DNA from: Lonicera japonica
Lineage: Eukaryota > Streptophyta > Magnoliopsida > Dipsacales > Caprifoliaceae
DNA length: 64,000 nucleotides
Direction of reading: 5' to 3'
Assembly: GCA_021464415.1 (NCBI GenBank)
Contig: CM038467.1
Span: forward strand, 46,685,715-46,749,714
This document shows positions 1 through 10,125 of the stretch, in pieces. The translations under genes and the position numbers were made by a program. The notes under the pieces were generated by a model that saw only the letters and a list, made by a program, of their open reading frames with translations, made no database searches and was not told the origin of the DNA. Positions within the stretch are counted from its first letter, which is position 1. The number at the start of each line of letters is the position of its first letter.

Positions 1-171
1 GTATTTTTTTGGAAAATCAAAAGGGGAACGTAGGCAACCTGAGAAGTGACTTCAGGCCCGGTTTAAGCAATGTAAAAATTTTTATTTTTCACAAAGCAAT
101 CCTTCGTATATTATCAAAAGGTGGTTCAGAACACCAAAAGTTACAAAGAAAATACAGCATACAAGAAGAAA

Positions 172-1427
172 CTAATCCCTAGGGGTTGGCCACACTGGGT
201 CCTCAGTAGCCAAATCGATCCGAACCTCATCCAGAATCTGGTACGCGAAAACAATGTTATTCTCTGAAGGCTCAGAATCCATGAATCGGAACCACTCCAT
301 TTGAAAGGGGTCATCAATCAGCTCTCCTTCTAGAGATTGCCAGCAAGAAAGGATAATGTCAGCCCGGAGGGGCCTGGGAATACCGAAACGGGCATAGTTG
401 AACTGACGAGTTAGTCGAGCACGCCACATCCTCTCTACCGATAAATAAACATGCTGGGTCACAAATTTGGACTCAGAAGAGAAGTTGTTCAAGCCGAGAG
501 GAATATCCTGAGGAACATTGAACTGCCGAAGGAGACGTCCTGGGAGGTAAAAGGAGGTGAACCAGAGCCCACGGAGCCGAACATAATTCTGTCCCCCGGT
601 ACTAAGCACCATCGCTCTCAGCTTCCACCAAGGGATGTTCCACCGTATGGCACAAAAGTTCTCCGAAAACCACACCGTCTAATCAGAGGAAGACATGGTC
701 AAAGCACCGAAGAGAGGACGATGGAAAAAATGAGTCGAATTGTCGAGCCGAACCCCGTTGAAACCCACCGACCGGAAACGCTCCAACAGCCACATGTAAA
801 GCAAGCGCGGACTTCCCCTGAAGAAGGGTGAAGCCCCCTTTGAATGTCATCCAGGCCATTCAAAGTCTCTGCAAGAACGATAGGCACTATGGACTCTCCA
901 TTTCTAGCATGATAAATCAAACTCAGAATAGTCGGATCAGCACGGGAGGAACCCGTCACCAGTAACATATTAGAGACAAGGCAGATTAAGGCCGCCACAG
1001 TACGCCCCACGCTATAAGAGGCCCTATCTTTGTAACAATGAAAGAACCTCACCATTTTATGAAGGTCAAGGAGTCCGTCAAAAATAAAACCATCACAGGC
1101 CGCTTGGGGAATGGTTAATAGAGCAATCAGCATATCTCGAGGACCAATTTCTTCTATGGGAATTGCCATCGGAAGACGAACGTCAGAACGTAACAGCCAG
1201 GAAAACTCCTCATAAGTCGGGCAGAGCTTGTCAAGCCCAAAGCGGAAAAGATGATCCGCAGGGCTCCAAAAATGCAAAGCGCCTAACAAAAAGGAAAAAT
1301 CTATAGGACGATAACACTAGCCCGCTAAAGGACTGAATGCACCAAAGTTTAAGCCATTTTCAGAAGATATCAGAGCATCTCGGGCTTCAACATAAGAAAA
1401 ATCAGAATTTGTGCGATAAGAAGACAT
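172..1427 (-). pseudogene. Antisense plant-mobile-domain/DUF7745-like gene, disrupted
   Basis: The start is the ATG at 1427-1425 (MSSYRTNSDF), about 40 bases below a TATA box on the - strand. The frame then reads through a block with W-S-P-A-D and CPTYEEFSWLL, typical of DUF7745/PMD-like proteins of plant transposons. The second half (172-850) continues in another frame, with a block around LLYMWLLERF and later motifs FCAIRW and QFNVPQD. Damage consists of an in-frame TAG at 1317-1319, a frameshift at roughly 800-850 and a TAG at 679-681. The intact product would be about 420 residues. No catalytic residues are recognisable. Such proteins have no established enzymatic activity; a DNA- or chromatin-related role is only a guess. 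The family call is from motif memory and could equally be called a divergent PMD. Confidence 0.65.
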
Positions 1428-1465
1428 TTTGGAAAGGTGTGGGGATGAAGAAAGGAAGATGGGTG

Positions 1466-1473
1466 TATTTATA
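1466..1473 (-). promoter_or_regulatory. TATA box of the antisense gene at 172-1427
   Basis: The - strand reads CTATAAATAC here, about 40 bases upstream of the ATG at 1427 and about 25 bases downstream of the first palindrome of the cluster at 1497-1574. Confidence 0.6.
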
Positions 1474-1496
1474 GCAAAAGAGGATCCTGTGCCTAT

Positions 1497-1574
1497 TTGT
1501 CGCGCGACAAACCCAGGCCCAGGAGGGATTGTCGCGCGACAAACCCATGCCCAGGAGACATTGTCGTGCGACAA
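1497..1574. promoter_or_regulatory. Cluster of three TTGTCGCGCGACAA palindromes
   Basis: Copies lie at 1497-1510 (perfect), 1529-1542 (perfect) and 1561-1574 (TTGTCGTGCGACAA). They sit directly upstream of the TATA box of the antisense gene. The same 14-base palindrome recurs at 5979-6045, in the LTR at 7668-7846 and in the solo LTR at 60865-61106. The symmetry suggests a dimeric protein-binding site, which is inference. Confidence 0.7.
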
Positions 1575-1899
1575 ACTCATTCAGGGCCACCCTATTTTTT
1601 GTTTTCTTCTCACGTAAGAGTCATTCTTGCCAAAAGAATCATTTCTGGATACATTCTTGTTCTCATTTTGTTCTTTTGTAGGAAACATGAGTATCATTTC
1701 ACTACAAGGTATGGCTCCTAAAAAACATTTTACTCATACATATATGTATATATATATTTGTCTTACGCAAACGGAGAATAAAAGTATAATAAGAAGCAAA
1801 GATATTTCATAAATCCAATAAAAGAACAGTTTTTAAACTAAAAATTCTGTCTAAAACATGTACATATCTGTCAGGACTAACAAAAGTGCAGAAAAGAAG
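1575..1899. other. Spacer between the two antisense genes
   Basis: AT-rich spacer between the upstream region of the first antisense gene and the 3' end of the second. It contains a short TA-rich run near 1740-1760. I see no gene. Confidence 0.5.
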
Positions 1900-4800
1900 C
1901 TAATCTACTCGAGCGCGTTTTAATACGCTCCCGCTATCACCCGAGCCCTCCTCGGGAGTGAGGTCGACAACTGGGACGCCCTGAGTAGGGGAAACTACCG
2001 CCTGAGAAGGCCCCGTCGACTGGACAGGAGCCGTGGGATGGATCACCGAGGATCGAGAGCGCCTGGAGGTCCTACTACTACTCCTCCGAGACTCCGACCG
2101 AGCATGAGAAGAAGTCAGGGGGTCGTCCGGCCATAACGAAACGTCTATTACCCTCTGATAGTCGCGCATATATGCTGGAGGGTCTCGACCGACATACTGG
2201 AGCATGCCAAGCCCGCGTCTGCCACCCGTACACTCACCCGCTGTAAAAAGACATAAGATAAAAGAATCAGCACAGTCAAAATAGATAGATATAGATATGA
2301 AGGTATCAAGAGAAGTTGAAAAAGGTACCTCGTCATCAGGGCGACCACCCAAGTAATCAAAAGCGTCCTCAGGAAGAGGATACTCAGGGATGGTGTATCG
2401 ACGTAATCCGGCGCCGACATAAGAGATATCCCTAGGAAGTGGGGGTAGATCTACCCAAGGAATGGACGACCCCGCCGGAATATCAGCAGAAGTGGACCCG
2501 CCCTCCTCATGGATCGGGAACAAGGGAGGCCGAGATGAAGAACCCCCGAAACCTGGAGAACGGGCCGGAGGGCCCATAACGGTCGACGGAAGCGGAGTCA
2601 GTGTAGCAAAGGTACGAACACCTAGGGGATCCACCAAAGCTGTCGCTCTCAGAGGCGGGACCCCACCAGAAGGAGTAGTCGCCGCAGCAGGAGGGGTCCG
2701 CCCAAACTGCTCATAATCTGGTCCTAGGTCTGCAGGCTCCCAGGATCGCTCGAAAAACCCTGCTCTCCCCTCAGCAGCCTCGGCAGCATCGAAAAGGACC
2801 TCTGGAGACACCAAAGGGCCAGCAGGCTGCTCCTCTCTATGCGTCGTCTGAAGGGGCTGCTCTGGAACAGCCGCCACTCCACCTCCCTCACCGCCCTCGG
2901 GTCTATCATCACCACCCTCGGACCTATCACCCCCTCCCTCAGCACCAGTAGGGATGCCCCTCTCTCCCTCAGGATCATCATCGTCAGAATCTAAAATGTT
3001 GTCCCTCTGATCGAGGACAGGTGGCAGGTGACCCGGGACCATTCTAGCTAGGTGGGTCTGTCCTCGTATATAGTTGGGATCACCTCCCAATGCCCGGTAT
3101 CTATCATAGAAGACCCATCCCCGAGTCCCCTTTGGCTCCCTCATCAGGTAGCGGGCAGCGAAAGCAGCATAGTCCCCCTCCTCAGCGAACGTCTGAAAGC
3201 CGAGACCATCCACCAAAGCCTGCACCATCACTGGATCGATCTCGCCCGTCTGCCTCATCAGAACCGATGGAAATAGCGAAACTCGAGGCCACTGCGCCGG
3301 TGTATGCTGGCGAATGACCCTCTCGCCCAAGTAAAAATGGAGGCCATACTCATCCCTGATCAGCCGCCTGGTCCTCGAGACGGTCAGAGCACGGCCATAT
3401 CCATAGTAAAGGCCCGGATCACCCCAGGGGGCCCACTCAATCTACAAAGAGAACAAAATTTTATTTCAGTTATTTATATTATATTTTTTACTTTATTTAT
3501 TGAAAAGAAAGAATACTAAGATATTTACCTGCTCCTCCAGCAGGTCGTGAACGGTAGCAGCTCCGGTCTCCCGAGTCCGGTATACGTAGGGAGCCCTGTA
3601 GTTCCCCGCAATAAATCGGCGAAGAAAGGGGAACTGGTCCTCATTCTCAACGAGGAGATCTACCTGGGCGCGACCCAAACGGGTATACGCCACGAACCCA
3701 CTCTAAAGAAGAGACAGAAAGGATATCAGCAACAACAGATAAATAAAGAGTAAAAGAGTGGAACTAGAATAAGAGAACAAAAGTACATACCTCCCACAGC
3801 AAAGAAAAGCCCTTAAGGTTCAGGGCTAAGTGGCGAGAAACCTGATCCATAGCATCATAGAGGACGGCAAGAATAAAACCGCCCCAATCGTAGTCGAACA
3901 TGATGCTGAAGTCCCGAAGATAGGGCAGCCACCAGAGATGGGCCGTGTTCACCCCACGGGCCTCAAACAGATCATGGAGCGTCAGTAGAAGAAGGACGCG
4001 AGCGTACTGGCGCGCCTCCTGACGGGTCATCGGCACCCCCGAAGCAATCAATCTGGCTCTCTCTGTCGCCAGGCGCGTGACTAAAACTGCCCGAGGAATC
4101 GTGTCACCAGAACTTCGTCGCTACGAAAACCATCCTAAAGCACCGACAATGCCCTCTGCCGTCAGACGCAAGGGAACGTAAATTTGTATAGGGACCCCTC
4201 GAAGGAATCCCAATCAAAGCAAATAGATCGAGGGCGGTCATCGTCATCTCTCCCCAGCTCTAGTGGAAGGTATGGGTGGTGTCCCACAAGTGGTAGGCCA
4301 GAGCCGACACCAACGCAGCTGCTCTAGACACCCGCTCCGGAAGGGCATCGAACAAAGAGCCAAAGGAGTCGCGAGGAGTAACTCCTGAATAAGGGTCGGT
4401 GCCTGTCGCCACTCTAAAGAGATGGTGTTGGGGGAACCCCAACCACGGCCAACCCACTGCAGGCAAAAGAACGAGTATAGGGTTATGAGGTTACTTTGGT
4501 GTAATTATGAGAGATATAAGGTTATAGGGGTAAATTATATAATTTTCCAAACCTGAGGGTACTTTGGTGTAATTATGAAAGTTATAGGGTTATAAGGGTA
4601 AATTATGTAATTTTCCAAACCTGAGGGTACTTTGGTGTAATTATGAGAGATATAGGGCTATAAGGGTAAATTATGTAATTTTTCAAACCTAAGGGTACTT
4701 TGGTGTAATTATGAGAGATATAGGGTTATAAGGGTAAATTATGTAATTTTTCAAAACTGAGGGTACTTTGGTGTAATTATGAAAGATATAGGGTTATAAG

Positions 4801-5826
4801 GGTAAATTATGTAATTTTCCAAACCTGAGGGTACTTTGGTGTAATTATGAGAGATATAGGGTTATAAGGGTAAATTATGTAATTTTCCAAACCTAAGGGT
4901 ACTTTGGTGTGATTATGAGAGTTATAGGGTTATAAGGGTAAATTATGTAATTTTCCAAACCTGAGGGTACTTTGGTGTTATTATGAGAGATATAGGGCTA
5001 TAGGGGTAAATTATGTAATTTTACAAACCTGAGGATACTTTGGTGTAATTATGAGAGATATAGGGCTATAGGGGTAAATTATGTAATTTTCCAAACCTGA
5101 GGGTACTTTGGTGTAATTATGAAAGATATAGGGCTATAGGGGTAAATTATGTAATTTTCCAAACCTGAGGGTACTTTGGTATAATTATGAGAGATATAAG
5201 GTTATAGGGGTAAATTATGTAATTTTCCAAACCTGAGGGTACTTTGGTGTAATTATGAGAGATATAGGGTTATAGGGGTAAATTATGTAATTTTTCAAAC
5301 CTGAGGGTACTTTGGTGTAATTATGAGAGATATAAGGTTATAGGGGTAAATTATGTAATTTTCCAAAACTGAGGGTACTTTGGTGTAATTATGAGAATTA
5401 TAGAGTTATGAGGGTACATTATGTATTTTTTTAAGAAACCTAAGAGGTATCACCGGTAAAACGTATGTGTTCGCTAAATCGGACGTTATTTCTAAGCAGA
5501 CATGCATACTAACATTGTTTAAAATATATACAGGAAACGACAAGTAAACGGAACATATAAAACACAAAAAGAAGACATACCATAGATCGACGACGAATCT
5601 CGTGAGAAACAGGCTCCATCAAGAGCCACGGAATGTCCGGGACCGGAGCAGCCCGGATAGCGTCTCGATAGACCACTGCCCGACCGCGGTCTATCCCATC
5701 CTCACCATACCAATCGAGGTCCGCCCAGTCGTCATAGTGAGGGCTGCAGCGGAGAACGCCCTGAGCATCAGTGAAGGTGACCTCCTCCTAGTCACCCTCC
5801 AGTCTGTCGGGATACGCAGGGTCCAT
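1900..5826 (-). pseudogene. Antisense plant mobile domain (PMD, PF10536-type) gene with introns, disrupted
   Basis: Inferred exons on the - strand: 5826-5581, about 4456-3791, 3702-3529, 3441-2329 and 2240-1900, each bounded by GT/AG. Exon 1 starts MDPAYPDRLEGD. Exon 2 has the PMD hallmarks THTFH, WGEMTMT, LIGIPFEG and a helical block (ARVLLLLTLHDLF, LPYLRDFS, YDWGGF). Exon 3 carries YTRLGRAQVDLL, and exons 4-5 carry a long acidic, proline-rich tail ending VLKRARVD. Breaks are TAG at 5788-5790, 4260-4262 and 4121-4123, plus a frameshift near 4195-4230. The exon 1/exon 2 joint is out of phase with the acceptor I chose, and the 88-bp last intron leaves the tail frame ambiguous because an uninterrupted frame also reads through it. 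PMD proteins occur in transposons and in host MAIN/MAIL silencing proteins. Here the gene lies antisense inside an LTR element. Confidence 0.75.
4487..5441. repeat. 69-bp minisatellite, about 14 copies, inside the first PMD intron
   Basis: Each unit contains GGGTACTTTGGTGTAATTAT followed by GAGAGATATAGGGTTATAAG and TAAATTATGTAATTTTCC. Copies differ by a few substitutions and tile continuously. The array fills most of the intron between the exons ending at 5581 and beginning near 4456. Confidence 0.95.
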
Positions 5827-5960
5827 CGGTATAGGTAGAATATATGAAAAAGTCGAAAAATCAAAAAAGCGGCAGGGCTTCCGCGCTTAAGAGAAGAGAA
5901 AAGGAGAGCTAGAGAGAGAAAGAGAAAGGAGAAAATGAGGTGGAATGAGCTTAGCAAGGA

Positions 5961-6045
5961 ATTATATAGTGAAGAGGATTGTCGCGCGACAAATGGCCAC
6001 ATTGTCGCGCGACAAAGAGCCAGACACCGAAGTGTCGCGCGACAA
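5961..6045 (-). promoter_or_regulatory. Promoter of the PMD gene: TATA box and three palindromes
   Basis: A TATA-like CTATATAAT lies at about 5961-5969 on the - strand, roughly 135 bases upstream of the ATG at 5826. Palindromes lie just upstream at 5979-5992 (perfect), 6002-6015 (perfect) and 6032-6045 (GTGTCGCGCGACAA). The layout repeats that of the first antisense gene. Confidence 0.65.
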
Positions 6046-6888
6046 TCCCCCCCTTCCCCTGATTTTTTGACATTTTCTCATTTTATCTCCTGCAGGGGTA
6101 CTTCAAAGAGCAGTTTTCGAAAAAATTGCTAAAAACCGCACACCCATGACAAGAATTCGAGGAAAAGACTTCCAAATCATCTCTCCGAAAAATGCGAGAA
6201 CGAAATAAAAACGGTTAAAGTAGTCTCTGATCTACCAGAAAGGACCGAGACCATCAAATGAGAAAAAAGCAAAATGCCAAAGATAAGGCGGGAATAGAAA
6301 AAATTGAAAAAGTATAAAAGAGAAAGAACCTGTATGAGCCCCCGGAGCGAGCAAGAGAAACAGAAATATAGAGTGACAGGGAGAGCCTCACCAAAAGTGA
6401 CAGCTAGGCCAAAATCGGCTCAGGGCTTTGTTTTGGGTGAGTAAGGCTCCTGGTCACAACAAAGGGATAAAAAGACTCCTGGTCAAAAAACAGAGAAGGC
6501 GAGGAAAAGTCTTTCCCAGAAGAGGGAGAAATAAGGGCATCGAAAAACAGAAAACGATGTGGGCCCACCAAAAGAAAAACTAAAAAGAGAACAGAGATCA
6601 GAGATTGAATTTTGAAACAAATTTTCTTTTCAGCACGATAAAGAAGAGATGGTTTGGAAAAACCTCGAATCATTACGCTGCGAAAAGCAAGGGAAAATTG
6701 AAAACTGCCTTCTAAAAGAAGTATCCTCACTCGAGGAAAACATGAGAATAAAATTTAAGAAAGATACAGGAAAACGGACATCCGGTTAAGATTAGACCTC
6801 GAGGAGCTCTTTTCACCCTCACGAGCATTTCTCTCTCTCACTCTAGCAGACTAAGAGAGACAATAATTCATTTCACCAAATCACAACA
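6046..6888. other. Non-coding interior of the LTR element
   Basis: Purine-rich, moderately AT-rich sequence between the PMD promoter and the hairpin minisatellites. I find no convincing gene on either strand. It may be the untranslated region between pol and the 3' LTR that is typical of Tat elements. Confidence 0.4.
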
Positions 6889-7385
6889 CAAGCCCTCTTC
6901 GGAGGCAAATCACAACACAAGCCCTCTTCAGAGGCAAAATTACTCACGAAAGCCCTCCCAGAGGCAATTTGCTTTCTCCTTACAGATCAAAAGCCCTCCC
7001 AGAGAGGCACAATGGTAGTCCTCCCACCTGAGGTTAAGCCCTCCCAGAGAGGCACAATGGTAGTCCTCCCACCTGAGGCTAAGCCCTCCCAGAGAGGCAC
7101 AATGGTAGTCCTCCCTCCTGAGGCTAAGCCCTCCCAGAGAGGCACAATGGTAGTCCTCCCACTTGAGGCTAAGCCCTCCCAGAGAGGCACAATGGTAGTC
7201 CTCCCACCTGAGGTTAAGCCCTCCCAGAGAGGCACAATGGTAGTCCTCCCACCTGAGGCGCAATGGTAGTCCTCCCATCTGAGACAAGTGGAGCAAGCGA
7301 AAGTCCTCGAAAGAGGCAATAAAGTAACAAAAGCCCTCTTCAAGAGGCATAGTAAGTCCTTCCTACAGGCACAAGCCCTCTCGGA
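6889..7385. repeat. Hairpin-forming minisatellites, including six 45-bp units
   Basis: Every unit carries AAGCCCTC followed shortly by GAGGCA, a short inverted repeat. At 6991-7260 there are six near-identical 45-bp units starting AAGCCCTCCCAGAGAGGCAC. Looser copies flank them at 6897-6990 and 7261-7385. Open frames here on both strands are by-products of the 45-bp (15-codon) period. Confidence 0.9.
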
Positions 7386-7490
7386 GGCATTCACAAACAC
7401 TTCTGCATACGTACACTTCCTTAGAGTTCATGCGGGAGCCATGGATCATGGCCTCTTCCAGTCGCCTCAAGTCCTTGCAAGCAAGGAGCT

Positions 7491-7505
7491 TGAGTCGAGA
7501 GGGTC
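7491..7505 (+). promoter_or_regulatory. Probable polypurine tract of the LTR element
   Basis: A purine-rich run containing GAGTCGAGAGGG ends directly at the start of the 3' LTR. In LTR elements this tract primes plus-strand synthesis. Confidence 0.5.
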
Positions 7506-9058
7506 TATAGACACCCTGATCCGTGACCCCCGCAAGAACCCTAACGACCTTCGAGAACCACTATTTTTTTTGGGGCCGGGACCCACCCGAGCACCCGAAA
7601 CTACCCTAGGAGGGTTTGTTGGCCAACAAACATGTTTTTTAGAGAGATTGTCTTACGACATATCATATTGTCGCGCGACAAACCCCTCTGCACCTGACCA
7701 TCAACTTTATGACACATCACAGTGTCAGAACACATCACTTCAGCCGTTTGTCGTGCGACAAACAGGTACAGTGAAATGGGATTGTCACGCGACAAAGAGA
7801 AATGTCGCGCGACACTTGCCCTTTATGGAGGAATGTCGCGCGACAATCTCACCCGAGCACTATAAATAGGCCAACACCCCCAAAGGTTCCAGAGAGGGAA
7901 GCAAATTTGAATATGAGAATTTGGAGCTTTATATCAGGGTCTTATTATCAAGCATTTTTCTACTATTGTCTTATTTCTGAAAAATTATCGAATCCATTCT
8001 CGACACCCGACGTGTCCCGTCTCTGGAATCGATTTCTCGGAAATATCTGAAGAAAGAGAAGATTATTATCGCCGGAGATCTCTCTGCCATATTATATTTT
8101 CTTTCTTATTATTATTCTCGTTGGGAAGGTAAAGAAAGTCCCTTCTAGTATTTAAAATTAGATATCTGTGTACTTGTTTTACTTCCGTTATTCTGTCCAC
8201 GTTTTATTTGAATAAATTTATTGCCAAGTTACAAATAGTCTATCATTTTCAAGACAAAAGACCCTGATAAAACCATTTGCAAAACCAGAAGAGTAAGTAC
8301 ATTACCATCCAGATAAAATCCTGTTTTCAAAACTCGGACCGGTAAAACTTACTCAGGAACAAAAAAACCCGGTATATCCTATCTGTTTCATAGATTGTGA
8401 TACGTCCGGTAGAACTCCTCTCAAGAGTTCCAATTCCATATTGAATTAGTTCCACTATAAGATCCAAACCTTTTTCCAAAATAAGTCAAAACTCGAGAAA
8501 ACCGTCATTATCCGAGAAATAATACAGGAAACTCCATCTCTAAAGAAAATAACCTTTGTCACTTGTATTTACATTTCTCAAAACTCAACATCGGATCTTG
8601 GAACATAAAGGTTCTTCGTCCCCTTTTCCCGTTTTCCCAAATTAGGGTTTCCATTTGAAAAGTAATAGACTGTCAGTAAAAGCATCCAAGTTTTTCAACA
8701 TAGAATAAACATATAAAGACCTCTAGAGACCGAAAGGGCGGAATGGGTGCTTAACACCTTCCCAAACCGTAATATAGTTTCCGAACCCTATAGATTCCTG
8801 GTTTCGTAGACAAACGTGTAAAGAAAGGCTTAACTATAGCATTTCCTTTTACACAACTATTTTTGTCCGTTTTCTCGTAAAAACGTACTGGTGACTCTGA
8901 ATGAACCCCTTTGCATCTAGAAATAGAACATAGGGACACCTGATATGAATCGAGAAAGAGACACTCCAGCAAATGGAACGACGGGATCCGTTCCGACGTT
9001 TCAGACGCCCAACCGAACGGGGACGAGACCCAGGGGGTCGCATTTGCGGATTCTCACA
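7506..9058 (+). repeat. 3' LTR (1553 bp) of the PMD-carrying element
   Basis: It starts TATAGACACCC (decayed from TGTAGACACC) and ends GCGGATTCTCACA. It aligns along its length, in opposite orientation, with the solo LTR at 59432-61247, including the GACCCCCGCAAGAACC block, the palindrome cluster, the TATA box and the terminal GTCGCATTTGCGG. The flanks (GGGTC left, CCATC right) do not match. That is expected for the 3' end of a longer element rather than a solo LTR. Confidence 0.85.
7614..7868 (+). promoter_or_regulatory. U3 promoter: palindrome array and TATA box of the LTR
   Basis: A perfect 18-base palindrome GTTTGTTGGCCAACAAAC lies at 7614-7631. Copies or variants of TTGTCGCGCGACAA lie at about 7648-7662 (degenerate), 7668-7681 (perfect), 7748-7761, 7782-7795, 7802-7815 and 7833-7846. 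TATAAATA lies at 7861-7868. The last palindrome is about 15 bases from the TATA box. Confidence 0.75.
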
Positions 9059-10125
9059 CCATCCATACTTTAAAGGAGATAAGATCCAATTCCACTAGTT
9101 GAAGTGATCATATAGGCACCTTCCCAATTTTACCCGAGCTTTCCATGACGTGGTTCGACCGTGGTACCGAGGACTTTCCTTAAGACCAGATCTCTGACCT
9201 TGAATTCTCTCGGTTTTGCATGGGCTTTATGTTGTTTAGCCAAGATATTATGATAGTTCGCCAGTTGATCGGCGTGGTGTCGATTGGAACGCCCAAAACA
9301 CGGAGGGCAACTCCTGTACCCATTTCCGTTTCTTATCATCCAACTTTTTTTTAAACCTTCGAGGATTACTTTGTTTGATGCTTTAGCCAATCCGTTGCCT
9401 TAAGGGTAGGCCACGCTCAAGAAATGTTGTTTAATCCCATAGGTGCAGCAAAATTCTTCAATATCCCTGTTTTTGAACTGCGTCCCAGTGTCTGACAAAA
9501 GCACTCTAAGGATTCTAAACCTGGTGATTATGTTCTTCCAGAGAAAGGTTTTGAAATTCTATTCTTGGATATTCTCTAGGGGAATTACCTCTACCCATTT
9601 GGTGAAGTAATCGGTGCCAACGAGGAGGAACTTCTTGCCACCCGGTCGGCGGTGAAATGGTCCCACTAGATCAAGCCCCCACATCGCAAAAGGCCAAGGA
9701 CTGATTATGGGGTGGAGGTCCGTTGCCGGTTGGTGGATGATGATAGCATGTTTATGATATTTGTCGAATTTCCTGACGTAGTATACTGCATCCTTTTGCA
9801 TGTATGACCACTAATAACCTTGAGTTATAGATCTATGAGCCAATGATCGGCCACCAGTGTGGCTTCCATAACTTCCCTCATAAACCTCATAAAGGGTGTT
9901 CTGTATTAGTCTCTGGTGAATGCAGTGGAGATAAGGCCCGGATAAGGACCTCTTATACAATTTAGTCTCTGGAGATAACTAATATCGGCTTGCTTGAACT
10001 CTGTTCTTATACGCTTCACTACTATCGCTACGTAGTGACCCATCTTTCAGGTAATTAATGATCGGCTCTAGCCAGCTGACCTCTAAATCTGTTTCTATGT
10101 CACAAACGATTGGTTGTTCCCCATT
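9059..10125 (-). pseudogene. gypsy pol remnant: RNase H tail and integrase
   Basis: In pieces of frame on the - strand I read the RNase H/integrase linker (WLEPIINYLKDGS), a decayed zinc finger (YVRKFDKYHKHA, with both cysteines of the usual RKCDKC lost), the core PFAMWGLDLVGPF with GGKKFLLVGTDYFTKWVE, and a late YPQGNG-like block. The tail is FKVRDLVLRKV followed by a GKL-NWEGAY chromodomain-proximal motif. It is interrupted by several stops and frameshifts. Integrase inserts the element cDNA into chromosomes, and this copy cannot be functional. The sequence stops at the LTR of the later insertion. Confidence 0.85.

Larger units (their letters stand above)
1..9058 (+). mobile_element. 3' portion of a Tat/Ogre-like Ty3/gypsy LTR retrotransposon carrying two antisense genes
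   Basis: The right boundary is a 3' LTR (7506-9058) preceded by a purine-rich tract. Upstream lie hairpin minisatellites (6889-7385) and two - strand PMD-like genes. Tat-lineage elements are known to carry extra ORFs, some antisense, between pol and the 3' LTR, and this layout fits. No pol, gag or 5' LTR is visible because the element runs off the left edge. The sequence right of 9058 is a gypsy integrase tail, so the element probably inserted into that older remnant. The expected 5-bp target copy (CCATC) would lie left of the window. Lineage assignment is inference from layout and the LTR start motif. Confidence 0.7.

Noticed and set aside
4487..5441. CRISPR-like array
   Set aside because: Contiguous 69-bp minisatellite with no unique spacers, in a plant intron.
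6940..7400. Frames with a repeated 15-residue peptide (MVVLPPEVKPSQRGT and reverse-strand versions)
   Set aside because: The 45-bp minisatellite is divisible by three, so all frames stay open. There is no other sign of coding.
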